A stretch of 64,000 nucleotides of DNA from Bacteroides stercoris ATCC 43183 (GTDB lineage Bacteria; Bacteroidota; Bacteroidia; Bacteroidales; Bacteroidaceae), in NCBI RefSeq assembly GCF_025147325.1, contig NZ_CP102262.1, positions 2,108,001 through 2,172,000 of the forward strand, written 5' to 3'. Position numbers and translations under genes: made by a program. The notes below the pieces were generated by a model. That model had not been told where the DNA came from, did no database searches, and was given only the letters and a program-made list of their open reading frames with translations. Below, piece after piece: positions 40,201 through 48,806 of this stretch. Position 1 is the first letter of the stretch; each line of letters opens with the position of its first letter.

Positions 40201-42168
40201 AATGAAAGTCTCCATGATAATGATAGTCACCACCGGAAAAAGTATGGGATTATCCTTCACGACATCCAGTTCGAATACGATGAACCGCTTGTTCAGTAAA
40301 TCCAGTTCCTTGTCCGAGTTCAGCAGATAGCCGTATTCGCCGTTCTTGTAATAGGGTTCCAGCACGTTCAGAAAACCGTCCACGTCAAAGTCCTTCTCGC
40401 GCACGTTCTTGTCTGCCAGCACCTTGCGGTAGTCCTTCCTTACAAAGTCATAGAACGAGTTGAAATTGGGCTTTATCTTCCGGTTCTTCCTTATCTTCTC
40501 GATATACAGGCTGACCGCGTTCGATAGCGCCACCTCTTCCGAGCGCCGGGGCGGCTCGTCCTCTCTTTTCCACAAAGTCAGAATCAGCGTCTTGATGCTG
40601 TCCCGCTTCTCGATGTCATACCGGTAATCCTGTGTAAAAAACGGATTGAAAGAAATCGGGTCATCTTCCTGGTAGGTGAAATAAACCCCGTCGTCCCCGC
40701 CTGTTTTCTGATGAATCAGGTCGCACAGCCCCTTGTATGAATTTCCGGTATCCACCAGCAGGATATGCGTACCTTGTTCCCAATACTGCCTTACCATATG
40801 GTTGGTGAAAAAGCTCTTTCCGCTGCCCGACGGGCCGAGGATGAACTTGTTCCGGTTTGTCACCACCCCTTTTTTCATGGGCAGGTCCGATATGTCGAGG
40901 AAGACGGGCTTTCCCGTCAGCCGGTCCACCATGCGCAGACCGAAGGGGGAGAGCGAGTTCCGGTAGCAGGTTTCTGCCGTAAAGAAGCATAGTGCCTGTT
41001 CGGTGAACGTGTAGAAGCTCTCTTCCGAAGGGAAGTCCGCCTCGTTTCCCGGTATGCCCGCCCAGTAGAGGACCGGCAGGTCGGTGGTGTTATGGCGGGG
41101 TGTGCATTCCATCAGCGCCAGTGCGCTGCCCACGTCATTCTTCGCCCGCCGCAGCTCGTCCCCGTTTTCGGCCCACGCGATGATGTTGCAATGGCAGCGG
41201 ACGGATTGCAGCCCGTTGGTGTGCGCCACGTTCAAGTATTCATCCAGCCATTCCTTGTTTATCTGGTTGCTCCGGCTGTAGCGTGAAAGCGACTGCATGT
41301 TCTTCGCCGTTTTCTCAAAACGGGCGAGGTTCTCGCTGCTGTCGTCTATGAATATTCACTGGTTGTAGATATGGTCGCAGGGCAGCATGATACCCACGGG
41401 CGAGGCATAGCTCAGACGGCAGTCCGAGCGGTCCGTGGAAAGACGTTCATAACGTCCGTCAGTCCGCACCTTTCCCGGCAGGTCGTCGAGGTCGGAAAGG
41501 GTATGCAGACAGAGCCGTTTGTCGCCGATACGCATCTCGTCCGGGTTCAACTGCATGTCTTGTAGCATGACGCTTCCGTCCGTCGATAAGGTCAGGTACC
41601 TCTCGATGATGCCCGGTTCGTTTTCCGTTCCCGTTATCTCTTCCGTGGCCAGCCGTTCCAGTCGCACTAGCCCGCCGTCATTAACAATACTCTCGAACTG
41701 TCCCACCGACTCCATGAAACGCTCCATTGTCTCTTTGTCCTGTATCTCTTTCGGCACCAGAAACTTCCGACACAGCGTATTCCAGTTGCTTTGCTGCCGG
41801 GAGCGTTCTTTGGTGGTCTTGGTGAGAAACAGGTAGCAGGTGTGGTTGAGATAGGGCCGTTCGTTGAAATGCCGTTCAAAACTGCGGGAGAGGAAGCTCA
41901 GGTCGTCTTTCCCGGTGTCGGGTCTGTATTTCTCCGTGATGAAAATATCCTGCTTGTGGATGATTGAATAGTTCGGCAATACCTTAATTGCCTTGGCTCA
42001 TGTGGCGTGCATCGCCTCATATTCCGTGGATGATACCGAAAATACTTCCGGCAGTGTCACCCGGAAAGCCACCGTTATGTCAGCGTCCTTGCTGACGATG
42101 CAGCCGTGTTCCACCGCCATGACGGGGAATTTGCTTTCCAGTGTGGATGTTGTCAATGTACTTCTCAT
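37265..42168 (-). CDS. traG: TraG conjugation ATPase (VirB4-like), split by two TGA codons and a group II intron
   Basis: Exon 1 runs from ATG 42168 (MRSTLTTSTLESKFPVMAVE) to a Trp codon at 40146-40144. Exon 2 resumes at Lys 37744 (KAIAREGMANYIRYLFKTVR) and ends at 37265. Joined, they restore ILIEEAW-KAIAREGM, the uninterrupted Walker B region of TraG. In-frame TGA codons lie at 42000-41998 (MHAT*AKAIKVLPNYSIIHK, where CTnDOT has AWHKAIK) and at 41358-41356 (IYNQ*IFIDDSSENLARFEK, where CTnDOT has Tyr). Walker A is LGPSGSGKSFFTNH. This ATPase powers the mating apparatus. A functional product needs intron splicing and two UGA decodings. About 833 aa without the intron. Confidence 0.92.
37745..40143 (-). 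mobile_element. Group II intron inserted in traG
   Basis: The 2,399-bp insert lies between adjacent Trp and Lys codons of traG, in the sense orientation. 5' end CTGCGACATG is close to the consensus GUGYG. Domain V is at 37819-37786 (GAGCCGTATG paired with CGTACGGTTC), followed by domain VI and a 3' end CCTACCCGGC. The intron-encoded protein fills domain IV. Bases 39,514-40,143 are the ribozyme domains I-III and hold no other gene. The terminal bases are C1 and a penultimate G where most group II introns have G1 and A. Boundaries are fixed by the protein junction, with 1-2 bases of uncertainty. Confidence 0.9.
37867..39513 (-). CDS. ltrA: Group II intron reverse transcriptase/maturase with HNH end
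   Basis: 548 aa. Reverse transcriptase palm with MVRYADDFIITGRT (YADD active site), preceding motifs IHIKKSNGKLRPLGIPTMKD, EGDIKGCFDHISHDWLL and GTPQGGIISPTLANMTLDGL. A maturase/X domain follows (LRLLNPVIVGWVNYYKNCVA), then a C-terminal HNH-type nuclease with CPICGEPIDKEHSW and HDSC. It helps the intron RNA splice and copies it into DNA target sites. Uninterrupted, with TGG for Trp, in contrast to the host gene. Confidence 0.96.
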   Translation of the reverse strand: MNESKTSCASTDQKWSTWESIDWNKCEIAVNKLQARIVKAQKAGKHGRVKALQWMLTHSFYAKALAVKRVTSNRGSKTAGVDKAVWATSNSKFKAISELRRRGYTPQPLRRIHIKKSNGKLRPLGIPTMKDRAMQALYLLALEPVSETTADSNSYGFRKERSAGDAREQCFCVLAKTASPEWILEGDIKGCFDHISHDWLLENIPMDKVMLKKWLKCGFVFNKELFPTEEGTPQGGIISPTLANMTLDGLQAMLAEKYYRKSVKGQVYYPKVHMVRYADDFIITGRTREALEEIKPLVENFLESRGLTLSEEKTKITHIEEGFDFLGYNIRKYNGILLIKPSKKSLKGFMEKIRGIIDSNKGSKQESLIRLLNPVIVGWVNYYKNCVASDTFRKADYLIFEKLWQWAKRRHPKKGKYWIASRYFTRIKNRNWCFVANFKRGKADDKIALKRLYDTKITRYVKVKGEANPLDPEWKEYFEKRKTYKMLKSLNGRKSLLYMWEKQNHLCPICGEPIDKEHSWGTNERIVNGKKVNFLVHDSCRRKVIQLK

Positions 42169-42171
42169 AAT

Positions 42172-42492
42172 TTACGATTGTTGTTTTTTAATCAGACGTG
42201 TGATACGTTTCCGTGAGATGATCCGTCGGGGATGCTGCCGGGCGGCAAGGAGCTTCATCAGTCCGTGGCTACCAAACTGCTTGTTCAGCGAGAAGGTTAG
42301 CCAGACTATTGCCGTGGCCGCCGATACCCCGAAACCGATACATACCCATTGCCCGATGCCCGCCGTGTACATGATGACGAACACCACGAACACGGCAAGC
42401 AGCCCGAAAGCAAAAATAAAAAGGTATTGGGCACGGAGTCCCTTAAATTCCACCTCACGCCCCACACCTTTGTTTATCTCAAAATCAGACAT
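42172..42492 (-). CDS. traF: TraF-like conjugation protein (DUF4133)
   Basis: 106 aa. Begins MSDFEINKGVGREVEFKGLR. Two adjacent membrane helices (YLFIFAFGLLAVFVVFVIMY, WVCIGFGVSAATAIVWLTFS) and a basic tail (RQHPRRIISRKRITRLIKKQ). TraF/DUF4133 is VirB3-like, partner of TraG, whose ATG is 3 bases after this stop. Both Trp codons are TGG. Confidence 0.92.
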   Translation of the reverse strand: MSDFEINKGVGREVEFKGLRAQYLFIFAFGLLAVFVVFVIMYTAGIGQWVCIGFGVSAATAIVWLTFSLNKQFGSHGLMKLLAARQHPRRIISRKRITRLIKKQQS

Positions 42493-42514
42493 AAGTTGTG
42501 CCTTTGAATTGTTT

Positions 42515-42814
42515 TTAGAGGAAGAACGACCTCAGAATAGTGGCGGCTACTATCAGGAAGATACAGGCTCCAAACCAGCTGCTCGCAGTTTTCGAGGTAT
42601 CCGGATCGCCCGAACTGAACTTCTGATAGACCTTGACGCCCCCAATCAAACCGATAATGGCACCCACCGCGTACACCAGTTTCGTCCCCGGATCAAAATA
42701 TCCCGTCACTAATTGCGTGGCTTCCGTGATGCCCGCCTGTCCGTTCCCTTGTGCCATTGCCGCACCCGCTGCCGCCAGTACGGCCAGCATCATAATCAAT
42801 CTTTTCTGTTTCAT
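42515..42814 (-). CDS. traE: TraE-like conjugation protein (DUF4134)
   Basis: 99 aa from ATG 42814 (MKQKRLIMMLAVLAAAGAAM). An upstream in-frame start gives a poor signal peptide. Signal sequence cleaved near MAQ, then two hydrophobic segments (KLVYAVGAIIGLIGGVKVYQ, WFGACIFLIVAATILRSFFL). VirB2/pilin-like small membrane protein, DUF4134. First of the tra genes downstream of the radical SAM gene, with a 265-bp gap that carries one copy of a 27-bp repeat. Confidence 0.9.
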   Translation of the reverse strand: MKQKRLIMMLAVLAAAGAAMAQGNGQAGITEATQLVTGYFDPGTKLVYAVGAIIGLIGGVKVYQKFSSGDPDTSKTASSWFGACIFLIVAATILRSFFL

Positions 42815-43025
42815 TAATTTCCGTGATTTTTTTAAGTGAATAAAAATCCACGGGCTGCCCCCTTTCACTATCCCCATAAGGCAGCCGTGGCCGTTTATGG
42901 TTTAATGGTTCAGGGGGTAAGTTCCGGCAGGTAATCAGCCGGAGTCAAAATACATCTCTCGCATGGTTGCATGATTGAATGGTGAAACTTCATTGTTAAT
43001 TCTCTCCCCGGGATGAAGATCTGAA

Positions 43026-43052
43026 TCATCCCGAATCGTAATAGCCTTTTGT
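43026..43052. repeat. 27-bp direct repeat, copy 1
   Basis: TCATCCCGAATCGTAATAGC then CTTTTGT, identical to copy 2 at 44054-44080. It lies just downstream of the radical SAM gene and upstream of traE. Confidence 0.9.
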
Positions 43053-43079
43053 TCTCATTGTCTTCTGCGTTTTAAATGT

Positions 43080-43994
43080 TTAACCGGCCTTCTTCAGATA
43101 GGCTCCGCACTTGAAACCTTTGCGGGGCATATAGTTCTCAAAGGAGGAGGATTTGAACAGCCACATCCGATTTGCCCACCGGGCAAGGTCACGCTCGTAC
43201 TGCGTGGGCACCCGTTCATTCCCATAATCCCGGAAAGGAATCACAAAGGGGGTGATACCCAGTTCCCTCAGTGTGTTCAGCCGGAACAGGTCCTGCTCGA
43301 TAGTCGAATTGAAACCTACCAGCACATAGCAGGTTATCTTGTAAGGCTTCACGTACTTTACCATTTCTTTCAGGCGGTCCGTCAGGTCAAGTTGCGGCAG
43401 GTCCCATGCGATATGGATGTTCTGCTTCATCCTGAGCCTGTTCAGATGCCAGGCCTGTTCCTCGTCCATAATCCTAACATCCACGCCGTGCAGCTTTACG
43501 GGCTGGCCCGCTTTCATCAGATAGCTTACCGCACTCCTTCACTGCGGGTTCGCAAAGAAATTGTTGTCCAGCACCTCTATCCAGTTTCCTTTCGGGTTTA
43601 GCTCCACCGGTTCCACTGCCCGGATATATCCCTCTTTTTCACGGACAAGGCAGAAAGGACACTTGCGGATGCAGCCTCTTGAAAAGAATTGGAGGGAGAA
43701 CGGGTAATCAGGGTATATGGAATAGTCCATCATCCGGCTGTTCTCCACGGCTTCGGGAAGCCTGCCGGCAATGTCATACCCGGTGCCGCCCCCTATCACT
43801 TCACCCGCATCCAGCAGGTTATAGTCATAATCAGGCGTGAAGGTGAACACCTTGCTTGCCAATACCTTGTCATACCGCTGCGCCGGTGAGGCCCATTCCA
43901 CCCGGTGTCCCTTTGCTTTGTTATAAGCGGAAAGGCGCATCAGTGCGAAATTGGGGAAGTTATGCCCGTCCACATCTACTAATCCTATGTTCAT
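43080..43994 (-). CDS. Radical SAM protein in the tra operon, with in-frame TGA
   Basis: From ATG 43994: MNIGLVDVDGHNFPNFALMR, a B12-binding-like start, followed by the 4Fe-4S motif SRGCIRKCPFCLV (CxxxCxxC). TGA at 43541-43539 in DNNFFANPQ*RSAVSYLMKA, then continuous frame to 43080 (304 aa with read-through). Related radical SAM proteins read DNNF..(D/R)W here, so Trp is expected. The substrate is unknown. Such genes recur in Bacteroidales mobile elements. The pair of exact 27-bp repeats around it, one on each side, makes it look like a discrete cassette between DUF4122 and traE. Confidence 0.85.
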
Positions 43995-44053
43995 ACGGAT
44001 AATGATTAATGGTGAATAATTCGTATTGTCTTTTCGGGTAAGGGACGGGCATG

Positions 44054-44080
44054 TCATCCCGAATCGTAATAGCCTTTTGT
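44054..44080. repeat. 27-bp direct repeat, copy 2
   Basis: Exact match to 43026-43052, located 60 bp upstream of the radical SAM start codon. With copy 1 it brackets that gene. Confidence 0.9.
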
Positions 44081-44152
44081 CATGGCCGTATTGTTTGATG
44101 GTTATGTACTAAAAGAAATTCTCTCTGTTTTCGGGTAATCCGTTTTTCCGGA

Positions 44153-44179
44153 TCAACCCGTATCAAAATAACCTTTTGT
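44153..44179. repeat. 27-bp direct repeat, diverged copy 3
   Basis: TCAACCCGTATCAAAATAAC then CTTTTGT matches the other copies at 22 of 27 positions. It lies 99 bp from copy 2 and 26 bp downstream of the DUF4122 stop. Confidence 0.7.
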
Positions 44180-44205
44180 CATCGTTACCTCCTTTTTTAA
44201 ATTGG

Positions 44206-45114
44206 TTAGTCACTGTCCGGAGCAGCCCCGCCCATTCGCTCGGCATCATCCAGAAATTTGCTGATACGGCTGTCGCTGCCGTTGATACTTGCCAATATTG
44301 AACGTTCAATTCGCGTATCCTTGATATGGTGGATAGCCTTCAACAGAGACAGCCGTCTGCCTGCCGGAATATCCTTGCCGTTACACAGGTCGATAATCAA
44401 GTCTATCTCTTCCGGCCCTATGCCGGGTACCTCTGAATAATCCTCACGGGCACAGTTCAAATCTTCCAGTTCCTCATTCAACTCGTCCGTATCCACCCCG
44501 TCACCGTTTCCGGTTTCACCGTCATCGCTTTCATGCCCGGCGGAACTGTCAACCCCGGAGGCCCGCCACTCTTCCACACGCTTGTCCTGGAATAAATCGG
44601 GAATACGTTCAGGTTGAACCTGTGCACTCCTGCGGGGGGATGTCTTTTCGTTTCCACCGGCAAAAGTAGAGGCATTTTCAGTTCCTGCAATAGCTCCGGA
44701 ACCGCTGGCGTTCATTGGCGGCTGTTGGCGTGTCCCGTAGCTTCTTGTGACGACAAGGCTGTCCGTCTCAGGCTGTTTTTCCACCGTTTGTTCACTGTTT
44801 TTCTCCGCTGTCTTTTCCATGGGCTTCATCTCCGCCTTGACGGGTGGAAGCTCTTTCTCCTGCGTTTTCACGACTGCCGGAGTCTCTTTCCTGCCCGTTT
44901 TCCCTTTCGCCCGTCCGCGTCCCTTCTTCCGCTCCTCTTTCACCGGATCGAACCAGCCTGCCGCACTCCGCAGGGCTTTCGCCATGCGGCAGCGTGCCTT
45001 CCCGAAACATATCTCGCCAAGCTGCCCCCTAAACAGGAACTTGTCCATGAACAGATAGGCGAACAGCAGCCAGAACAGAACCGCTCCGGCTTCATAACAT
45101 GACCGTATATCCAT
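44206..45114 (-). CDS. TraD-type conjugation protein (DUF4122)
   Basis: 302 aa. One membrane helix near the N-terminus (AGAVLFWLLFAYLFMDKFLF), then a long Lys/Glu/Pro-rich low-complexity stretch (about 60-220) and a C-terminal helical domain with PGIGPEEIDLIIDLCNGKDI..RRLSLLKAIHHIKDTRIERS. This fits DUF4122, encoded next to the ParA-like gene in Bacteroides transfer regions. A third-base-rich copy of the operator-like motif (44705-44730) falls inside its coding sequence and may be chance. Its Trp codons are TGG. Confidence 0.8.
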   Translation of the reverse strand: MDIRSCYEAGAVLFWLLFAYLFMDKFLFRGQLGEICFGKARCRMAKALRSAAGWFDPVKEERKKGRGRAKGKTGRKETPAVVKTQEKELPPVKAEMKPMEKTAEKNSEQTVEKQPETDSLVVTRSYGTRQQPPMNASGSGAIAGTENASTFAGGNEKTSPRRSAQVQPERIPDLFQDKRVEEWRASGVDSSAGHESDDGETGNGDGVDTDELNEELEDLNCAREDYSEVPGIGPEEIDLIIDLCNGKDIPAGRRLSLLKAIHHIKDTRIERSILASINGSDSRISKFLDDAERMGGAAPDSD

Positions 45115-45117
45115 AGC

Positions 45118-45546
45118 TTAAAATATTTTGTTGTAACTCTTCTGGCAGTATGCCTTCACCTCATCCGAATGTTTCTCGAAATGTTCCCGCAATACATTGT
45201 CAATGTAATTGCCCACCGTCAACTGCCGTTTACCGGCAATGCCGACAATGACCGATATTTTCTGATGCAGTTCCTTGTCTATATAGACACCCTGCCTGCC
45301 TTCACATTTGTAAGGGGTGAGGAATCTCCGCATAAATTCGGCCAGTGCGGCTTTCAGCGTTTTAGATGCGGCCTTTTCCGGCATCTCTTCCGCCTCAAAT
45401 TCCGTCTTTGTTTCTTCTGCCGTTTCCCTGTCCGTTTCCCCTTTTTGGGGAACAGACGATGTAACCCTTTCCGGCGGGCTACCCGCCATCAGGCTGCGCA
45501 GGTAGGCTTCATCCACCGGATTCTGTTCACTCGTTTTCTTTACCAT
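45118..45546 (-). CDS. DUF3408 conjugation-associated protein (TraB/TraC position)
   Basis: 142 aa. Low-complexity Glu/Lys-rich N-terminal half, then FMRRFLTPYKCEGRQGVYIDKELHQK (a region, 95-120) and KRQLTVGNYIDNVLREHFEK, a ribbon-helix-helix-like DNA-binding arrangement typical of DUF3408. Adjacent to ParA: its ATG overlaps the ParA stop region by a few bases. Probably works with ParA on DNA. No Trp in the protein, so the TGA question does not apply. Confidence 0.85.
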   Translation of the reverse strand: MVKKTSEQNPVDEAYLRSLMAGSPPERVTSSVPQKGETDRETAEETKTEFEAEEMPEKAASKTLKAALAEFMRRFLTPYKCEGRQGVYIDKELHQKISVIVGIAGKRQLTVGNYIDNVLREHFEKHSDEVKAYCQKSYNKIF

Positions 45547-45548
45547 GA

Positions 45549-46319
45549 CTATACGATTTTGATTGTCCGCATGATTTCATCCATAAGCGCATCGAAGCCG
45601 CACTCCTTCGTAAAGCCCGCATCCGGTGCAAACAGGGTGCTCCGGTAAACCGGGCCGCCCGTAATGGCGAGGTCTTTGGTGAAGTTACTGCGCACGGGAA
45701 TACGGGTTTTGAGACAGTCCAGTCCCAAGAGGGAGAAACCTTGCTGGTAAATGTCATATAAAACGGTACGTTCCCTGCGGTCCACCATATTCCAGAACAT
45801 ACACAAGGCTTTCAAATTGGAGATACCGGTCTTTATCAGGCGGTCATTGACAGTCGTGGCAAAATTCAGCGTACTTTCCAGCACAAGGCGGTCTGCCTTT
45901 ATCGGTACGAACAGGTAATCGAGCGCACTGATTGTGGCAATCACCCCGTCACTGCCCATTGTTCCGGGCAGGTCGAACAGTACCACGTCATAATGCACGT
46001 CCGCCTTTTCCTCAAACGCCCTTCAGTCCGTCATACAATCCGCAGGGGTACTGCCGATAACCGGATAAGCCTTCTTCTTCAACCGCCCGGCCTGTTCCAC
46101 CAGAAGATTTTGATAGGCGGGTGTGGTCTTTACCACTTCCATATCCCGCTTTTTCTGTTTGATGATTGAATGCTGCGGATAGTCACAATCCACTATCGCC
46201 ACATTCAGACCTTTCACATAATGCAGTCACGATGCCGCATAAATCGCAAAGGTTGATTTACCCACGCCGCCCTTCTGGGAGGCGAACGAAACGAACACGG
46301 TTTTCTTTCTCTTTTCCAT
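45549..46319 (-). CDS. traA: TraA/ParA-family ATPase, with two in-frame TGA codons
   Basis: From ATG 46319: MEKRKKTVFVSFASQKGGVG then KST (deviant Walker A), TGA at 46229-46227 in YAAS*LHYVKGLNVAIVDCD, TGA at 46025-46023 in ADCMTD*RAFEEKADVHYD, then VVLFDLPGTMGS (Walker B) through to 45549. About 256 aa with read-through. CTnDOT TraA has an aromatic (Tyr) at the first site, so Trp is a conservative reading. First gene of the tra operon. If either TGA stops translation, no complete ATPase is made. Confidence 0.88.
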
Positions 46320-46379
46320 TGTTACTGATTTAAATGAATAAATTGATTTATAGACAGTCGGATGAACAGCCACCTGTCT

Positions 46380-46680
46380 TTTCGGCTGTCTGTCCGGTTA
46401 CTCATTCTGTTATCTGTTTGTCTGATTAGCTATATAGTTATTTAATTATGCAGCTACTTAGCTATCCGGCTATCTGTTTATATAGCTATTCAATTATATA
46501 GCTATGTACATATCCAGACAGCTATTCACATGTCTGATTGCATAGCCATTTATCCGAATATCTGTTTATCCGTCTATACATTTATATATATGTATAGCCA
46601 TATATCCGGATAAATGCCTGTCTGAATATCTACTTGATTGCATATCCGTTTATCCGTTTAAACAGCTATCCGGCTACAAA
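46380..46680. repeat. 8-bp-periodic degenerate tandem array upstream of the tra operon
   Basis: Successive octamers fall in one register for about 300 bases, for example ATCCGGCT, ATCTGTTT, ATATAGCT, ATTCAATT, ATATAGCT, ATGTACAT, ATCCAGAC. ATCCG, ATCTG and AGCT recur. It is AT-rich, non-coding and lies between the divergent tra and mob operons. It could be an iteron-like protein-binding array, part of oriT, or a simple-sequence expansion. Confidence 0.7.
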
Positions 46681-46687
46681 TAAACCT

Positions 46688-46747
46688 CAAAAAGAGCATC
46701 CATGAAGTATACTCGGTTTCAAAGTCATTCATTGGCGGGTGTTGGCG
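46688..46747 (-). promoter_or_regulatory. Shared operator motif and promoter box before the tra operon
   Basis: Minus strand ACGCCAACACCCGCCAATGA (CGCCAA at 46747-46742 and 46737-46732), then ATGACTT, then 32 bases after the second half-site ATGCTCTTTTTG (46699-46688). This spacing is about one helical turn shorter than at the other two sites. It lies about 410 bp upstream of the traA ATG, with the octamer array in between. Confidence 0.5.
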
Positions 46748-47001
46748 TGATACGCCATGATGCACGGACAGAAAAAACTATCTACCTTTGTTGCCGGGAG
46801 AGCGCAGCCCGTTCTCGATAAGAGAACGTCAGACAATCCTTCAGACCTTTAATCCGGCACAGCCGGATTTTAATATGCGCTAGCATATAGCGAGGTGTAC
46901 TTTCAGCGGTTGAAAATATTTCCACCCGCTGAAAGTCTCGCCCGAAAGGTGTTTCGGGGGTGTCAGTTCTCCTAAGTCGAACTTCCTAAATTATTCATGT
47001 T
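46748..47001. other. Non-coding region before mobA, candidate oriT zone
   Basis: 254 bases with short inverted repeats, such as GCTAGCATATAGC near 46,880 and GCGGTTGAAAATATTTCCAC with CCGCTGAAAG near 46,910. No gene seen. oriT of related elements lies beside the mob genes, so it is expected here, but I cannot place the nick site. Confidence 0.4.
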
Positions 47002-47436
47002 ATGAAAGATGAAACAAGAATCCGTGGTGCCGCAGGGCGCAAGGTGCTGGCAGACCCGCGCACGCACCGCTATTACCTCTGTCTTAATGACGAGGAAGAC
47101 GAAAAGTTTATCTCCATGTTCGAGCAATCGGGCATGAAAAACAAAGCCGAATTTATCTTCGCCCGTATCTTCGGTTGAGAGTTCAAGGTAGTGAAGATTG
47201 ATAAGGAAGCGCAGGAATACTACGCCCAGCTCACCGCTTTCTATCAGCAGTTCCGACGCATCGGGAACAACTACAACCAATGTGTAAAGACCATCCATAC
47301 CATTTACGGGGAGAAGAAATCGCTTGCGTTTCTCTACAAACTTACCGAAGAAACCCGTAAACTGGAAGAAGTATGCAAGCAGGTTATCGAACTGACAAAG
47401 CGGTACGAAAAGGAGTATCTCACTAAAAATAAATAA
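47002..47436 (+). CDS. mobA: MobA-type relaxosome accessory protein, with in-frame TGA
   Basis: From ATG 47002: MKDETRIRGAAGRKVLADPR, a ribbon-helix-helix-like N-terminus (HRYYLCLNDEEDEKFISMFE), TGA at 47176-47178 in ARIFG*EFKVVKIDKEAQEY, then a helical C-terminal half (FYQQFRRIGNNYNQCVKTIH) to 47436, 144 aa with read-through. Helps the relaxase at oriT. I am less sure Trp is the normal residue at this site; Arg (CGA) would also be one base from TGA. It ends 4 bases before the relaxase start. Confidence 0.85.
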
Positions 47437-47440
47437 CATC

Positions 47441-48760
47441 ATGGTACCGAATATTACGTCGGGCAGTTCGTTCTATGGCGTGATTGCCTATAATAAGATA
47501 AAGGTTGACGACGGTACGGCAAAGGTATTGTGACATCCGAAAATTGCGGCCGACACCTCCGGCAATGTACCGATTGAAAACTGTGTGCAGGCTTTTGAAC
47601 CTTACATCGCACTCAATTCACACGTCAAGAAACCGGTTATCCATATCTCATTGAATCCTTCCCAGAAAGACATTCTATCGGAAGAACAGATGACCGTATT
47701 GGCGCAGGAGTTTATGGAAAAGTTCGGTTACGGAAACCAGCCTTATATGGTCTGGCTGCACGAAGACATCAACCGCAAACACATGCACATCGTTTCGGTA
47801 CGCATCAACGAGAAAGGAGAAAAGATAGATCACAACCGGGAAGCCGTCCGGGCACAGAACATCTGTCGTGAAATGGAAGTGAAGTACGGGCTTCATCCCA
47901 CACTCGGAGAACATGGTGAGCGGGAACTACTATCCCTACAAAAAGTGGATTATCCGAAAGGCAACGTGAAAGCGCAGGTAAAGCATACCGCCCGTACATT
48001 ACTGGAATGCTACAACTGCCATTCACTTGCCGAATACAACACCCTTCTGAATTTGTATAACGTCACTGTTTATGAAGTCAGGGGAAGCGTGGACGGAAAG
48101 GAATACCACGGCATCATGTACGGAGCTTTGGATGATGACGGGAGGCAGGTAGGCACGCCTTTCAAATCCAGTAAGTTCGGAAAGGTATTGGGCTATAAAG
48201 CACTGCAAAAAAAGTTTACCGCTTCTACTAAAAAGGTGAAGAAGGACAAACTTGCAGAAAGGACAAGGCAGGAAATCATTAAAGCCATGCAGGACATCGG
48301 CACGAAAGAAAATTTTGTCCGAAGGCTGAAAGATGCGGATATAGAGGTGGTTTACCGTATCAATCCCGAAGGACGTCTGTATGGTATCACCTTCATAGAC
48401 CATACCACTCGGGCAGTGTTCAACGGCTCGCGTTTGGGCAAAGCCTTTTCAGCCAATGTGTCCAACGAATTATTTAACAACCCGGATGCAGACCGTGAAA
48501 GACTGATACCGCAACCGGAGCAGGAACCGTCCTGTCAGGAGAGGGAAACAAAAGCGGAAGAAAGGCAGGAAGGTGTGGAATACCGGCAGCAGGAAAATCA
48601 AAATCAGAATGAATCCTCCGGCAGCCTGATTGATACATCTGCACTCGGTGCTGTTGATATTTTCTCTGTACTTATGGAAGACGACCATACACACGAGTAC
48701 ATTGATCCGGCTTTCCGCTATGGACGCAAGAAAAAGAAGAAGCGAAGGCGCAGGTTATAA
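47441..48760 (+). CDS. mobB: Relaxase/mobilisation nuclease, with in-frame TGA
   Basis: From ATG 47441: MVPNITSGSSFYGVIAYNKI, TGA at 47531-47533 in GTAKVL*HPKIAADTSGNVP, then the relaxase domain with KPVIHISLNPSQKD and the three-His motif WLHEDINRKHMHIVSVR. The C-terminal part has Glu/Gln-rich linkers and a basic end (GRKKKKKRRRRL). 439 aa with read-through. It nicks oriT and pilots the strand to the recipient. An internal start after the TGA would lose the N-terminal strand and probably the catalytic Tyr (Tyr in FYGV or AYNK), so termination at the TGA should abolish mobilisation. Confidence 0.9.
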
Positions 48761-48806
48761 TATAATAAAGTATAGAACAAGAAGTTTAATTTTAATAGTT
48801 ACAATT

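Noticed and set aside
44705..44730. A further copy of the TTGGCG motif (three half-sites at 10-bp period).
   Set aside because: It lies inside the DUF4122 coding sequence with no promoter box after it, so I do not count it as an operator, although the resemblance is real.
46380..46680. A CRISPR array.
   Set aside because: The units are 8 bp and degenerate, with no constant repeat and no spacers, and no cas gene is present.
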